Shown here: positions 7,087-7,514 of the stretch, in pieces
How positions within the stretch are numbered: position 1 is the first letter of the stretch
How the letters are laid out: each line of letters begins with the position of its first letter
Source of the DNA: JAJFFW01 sp039197915
GTDB taxonomy: Bacteria > Pseudomonadota > Alphaproteobacteria > Caulobacterales > Parvularculaceae
Assembly: GCA_039197915.1 (NCBI GenBank)
Contig: JBCCTV010000160.1
Location: 1 to 7,514 of the forward strand
DNA length: 7,514 nucleotides
Direction: 5' to 3'
Program-made: the position numbers and the translations under genes
The notes under the pieces: model-generated
Told to the model about the DNA's origin: nothing
Seen by the model: only the letters and a program-made list of their open reading frames with translations
Databases searched by the model: none

Positions 7087-7114
7087 ACTATAAGAACCGA
7101 CCAGCGATCGACAA
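7087..7114 (-). promoter_or_regulatory. Likely sigma70 promoter of pdxH
   Basis: On the minus strand TTGTCG (7114-7109) and TATAGT (7092-7087) are 16 bp apart. This predicts transcription from about 7080 and a leader of about 33 nt before ATG 7047, which includes the AGGAG ribosome site. Spacing and hexamers are good for an alphaproteobacterial housekeeping promoter. It is not experimentally supported. Confidence 0.5.
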
Positions 7115-7120
7115 GCGATC
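7099..7120. repeat. Tandem 11-bp direct repeat over the pdxH promoter
   Basis: gaccagcgatc (7099-7109) is followed at once by gacaagcgatc (7110-7120), 10 of 11 bases identical. The pair covers the predicted -35 and half of the spacer of the pdxH promoter, a one-helical-turn spacing that suits a dimeric regulator. It may also be chance. Confidence 0.4.
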
Positions 7121-7209
7121 AAGGCTTTAGGCGCGACAATTGCGAAGCGTGCGCCAAAACTTGAGCAAAAGCGTGCGTCAGAGCACGGCAAGAGAGGACA
7201 GCGACGCCG

Positions 7210-7514
7210 ATGTCGTTCAACACCTTCGGACGGCTCTTTCGATTTACGACCTGGGGCGAATCCCACGGTCCGGCGATCGGCGTTGTTATTGACGGCTGCC
7301 CGCCGGGGGTGAGGCTCGAGGCGAGCGATATCCAGGCGGCGCTCGACAAACGCCGGCCTGGCTCATCACGATTTGTGACCCAGCGCCGCGAACCGGACAC
7401 CGTCAAAATTCTATCGGGCGTTTTTGAGGACGACCGCACCGGCGGCCCTGTCACCACGGGCACGCCGATCAGTTTAATGATCGAAAATGTCGATCAGCGC
7501 TCGAAAGACTATAG
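7210..7514 (+). CDS. aroC: Chorismate synthase, N-terminal 101 residues (cut by the right edge)
   Basis: AroC converts 5-enolpyruvylshikimate 3-phosphate to chorismate with reduced FMN, the last shikimate-pathway step. The visible N-terminus carries the first chorismate synthase signature, GESHGPAIGVVIDGCP (from residue 16, H19), then KRRPGSSRFVTQRREPD and near the end the conserved DQRSKDY. Those regions bind FMN and substrate phosphate in the family. ATG 7210 is supported by alignment of MSFNTFGRLF with typical AroC starts and by AGAGGA 11 nt upstream (7193-7198). The full protein should be about 360 residues, so some 70 percent lies beyond the window. The gene is divergent from pdxH. No clear -10/-35 pair was found for it in the 162-bp gap. 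Confidence 0.96.
   Translation, partial: MSFNTFGRLFRFTTWGESHGPAIGVVIDGCPPGVRLEASDIQAALDKRRPGSSRFVTQRREPDTVKILSGVFEDDRTGGPVTTGTPISLMIENVDQRSKDY

Noticed and set aside
7048..7266. Longer 291-residue pdxH starting at 7266
   Set aside because: The extension is Arg-rich, unlike PdxH, overlaps the aroC start and the promoter, and a good ribosome site serves ATG 7047, which gives the standard 218 residues.

Overview
The window looks like chromosomal DNA of an alphaproteobacterium. The evidence is moderately high G+C, G/C-rich third codon positions, and housekeeping proteins (PdxH, AroC) of ordinary proteobacterial type. The genus cannot be named from the sequence. No insertion sequence, CRISPR array, tRNA or rRNA was seen, and nearly all of the window is coding.

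Left part (1-4857, minus strand): a two-gene cyanophycin unit. Reading leftwards, a full-length cyanophycin synthetase (cphA, start 4857) is followed after 14 nt by a long open frame (start 2101). That frame stays open for 700 codons and leaves the window at position 1 without a stop. It encodes two cyanophycinase-like (peptidase family S51) domains in tandem. The catalytic landmarks recur at a constant offset of 391 residues. The first domain keeps a full Ser-His-Glu set (S157, H207, E234). In the second the His is replaced by Asn (N598) and the nucleophile elbow is altered, so it is probably a pseudoenzyme.

Middle (4858-6366): an intergenic region with several inverted repeats separates cphA from a divergent plus-strand gene. 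That gene encodes an M14-type zinc hydrolase of the succinylglutamate desuccinylase/aspartoacylase group. Its position suggests, without proving, a role in processing cyanophycin or its dipeptides.

Right part (6391-7514): pdxH (pyridoxamine 5'-phosphate oxidase, minus strand) converges on the M14 gene. It is divergent from aroC (chorismate synthase, plus strand, cut by the right edge), and the two share a 162-bp promoter region.

Proposed joint action (inference): CphA polymerises Asp and Arg into the storage polymer. The tandem S51 protein, made from the same transcript, would cut the polymer to beta-Asp-Arg. The M14 enzyme may act on the polymer or on the dipeptide. The HxxEH motif of the CphA N-domain, linked to primer production in some cyanobacterial enzymes, is degenerate here. 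That raises the question of where primers come from.
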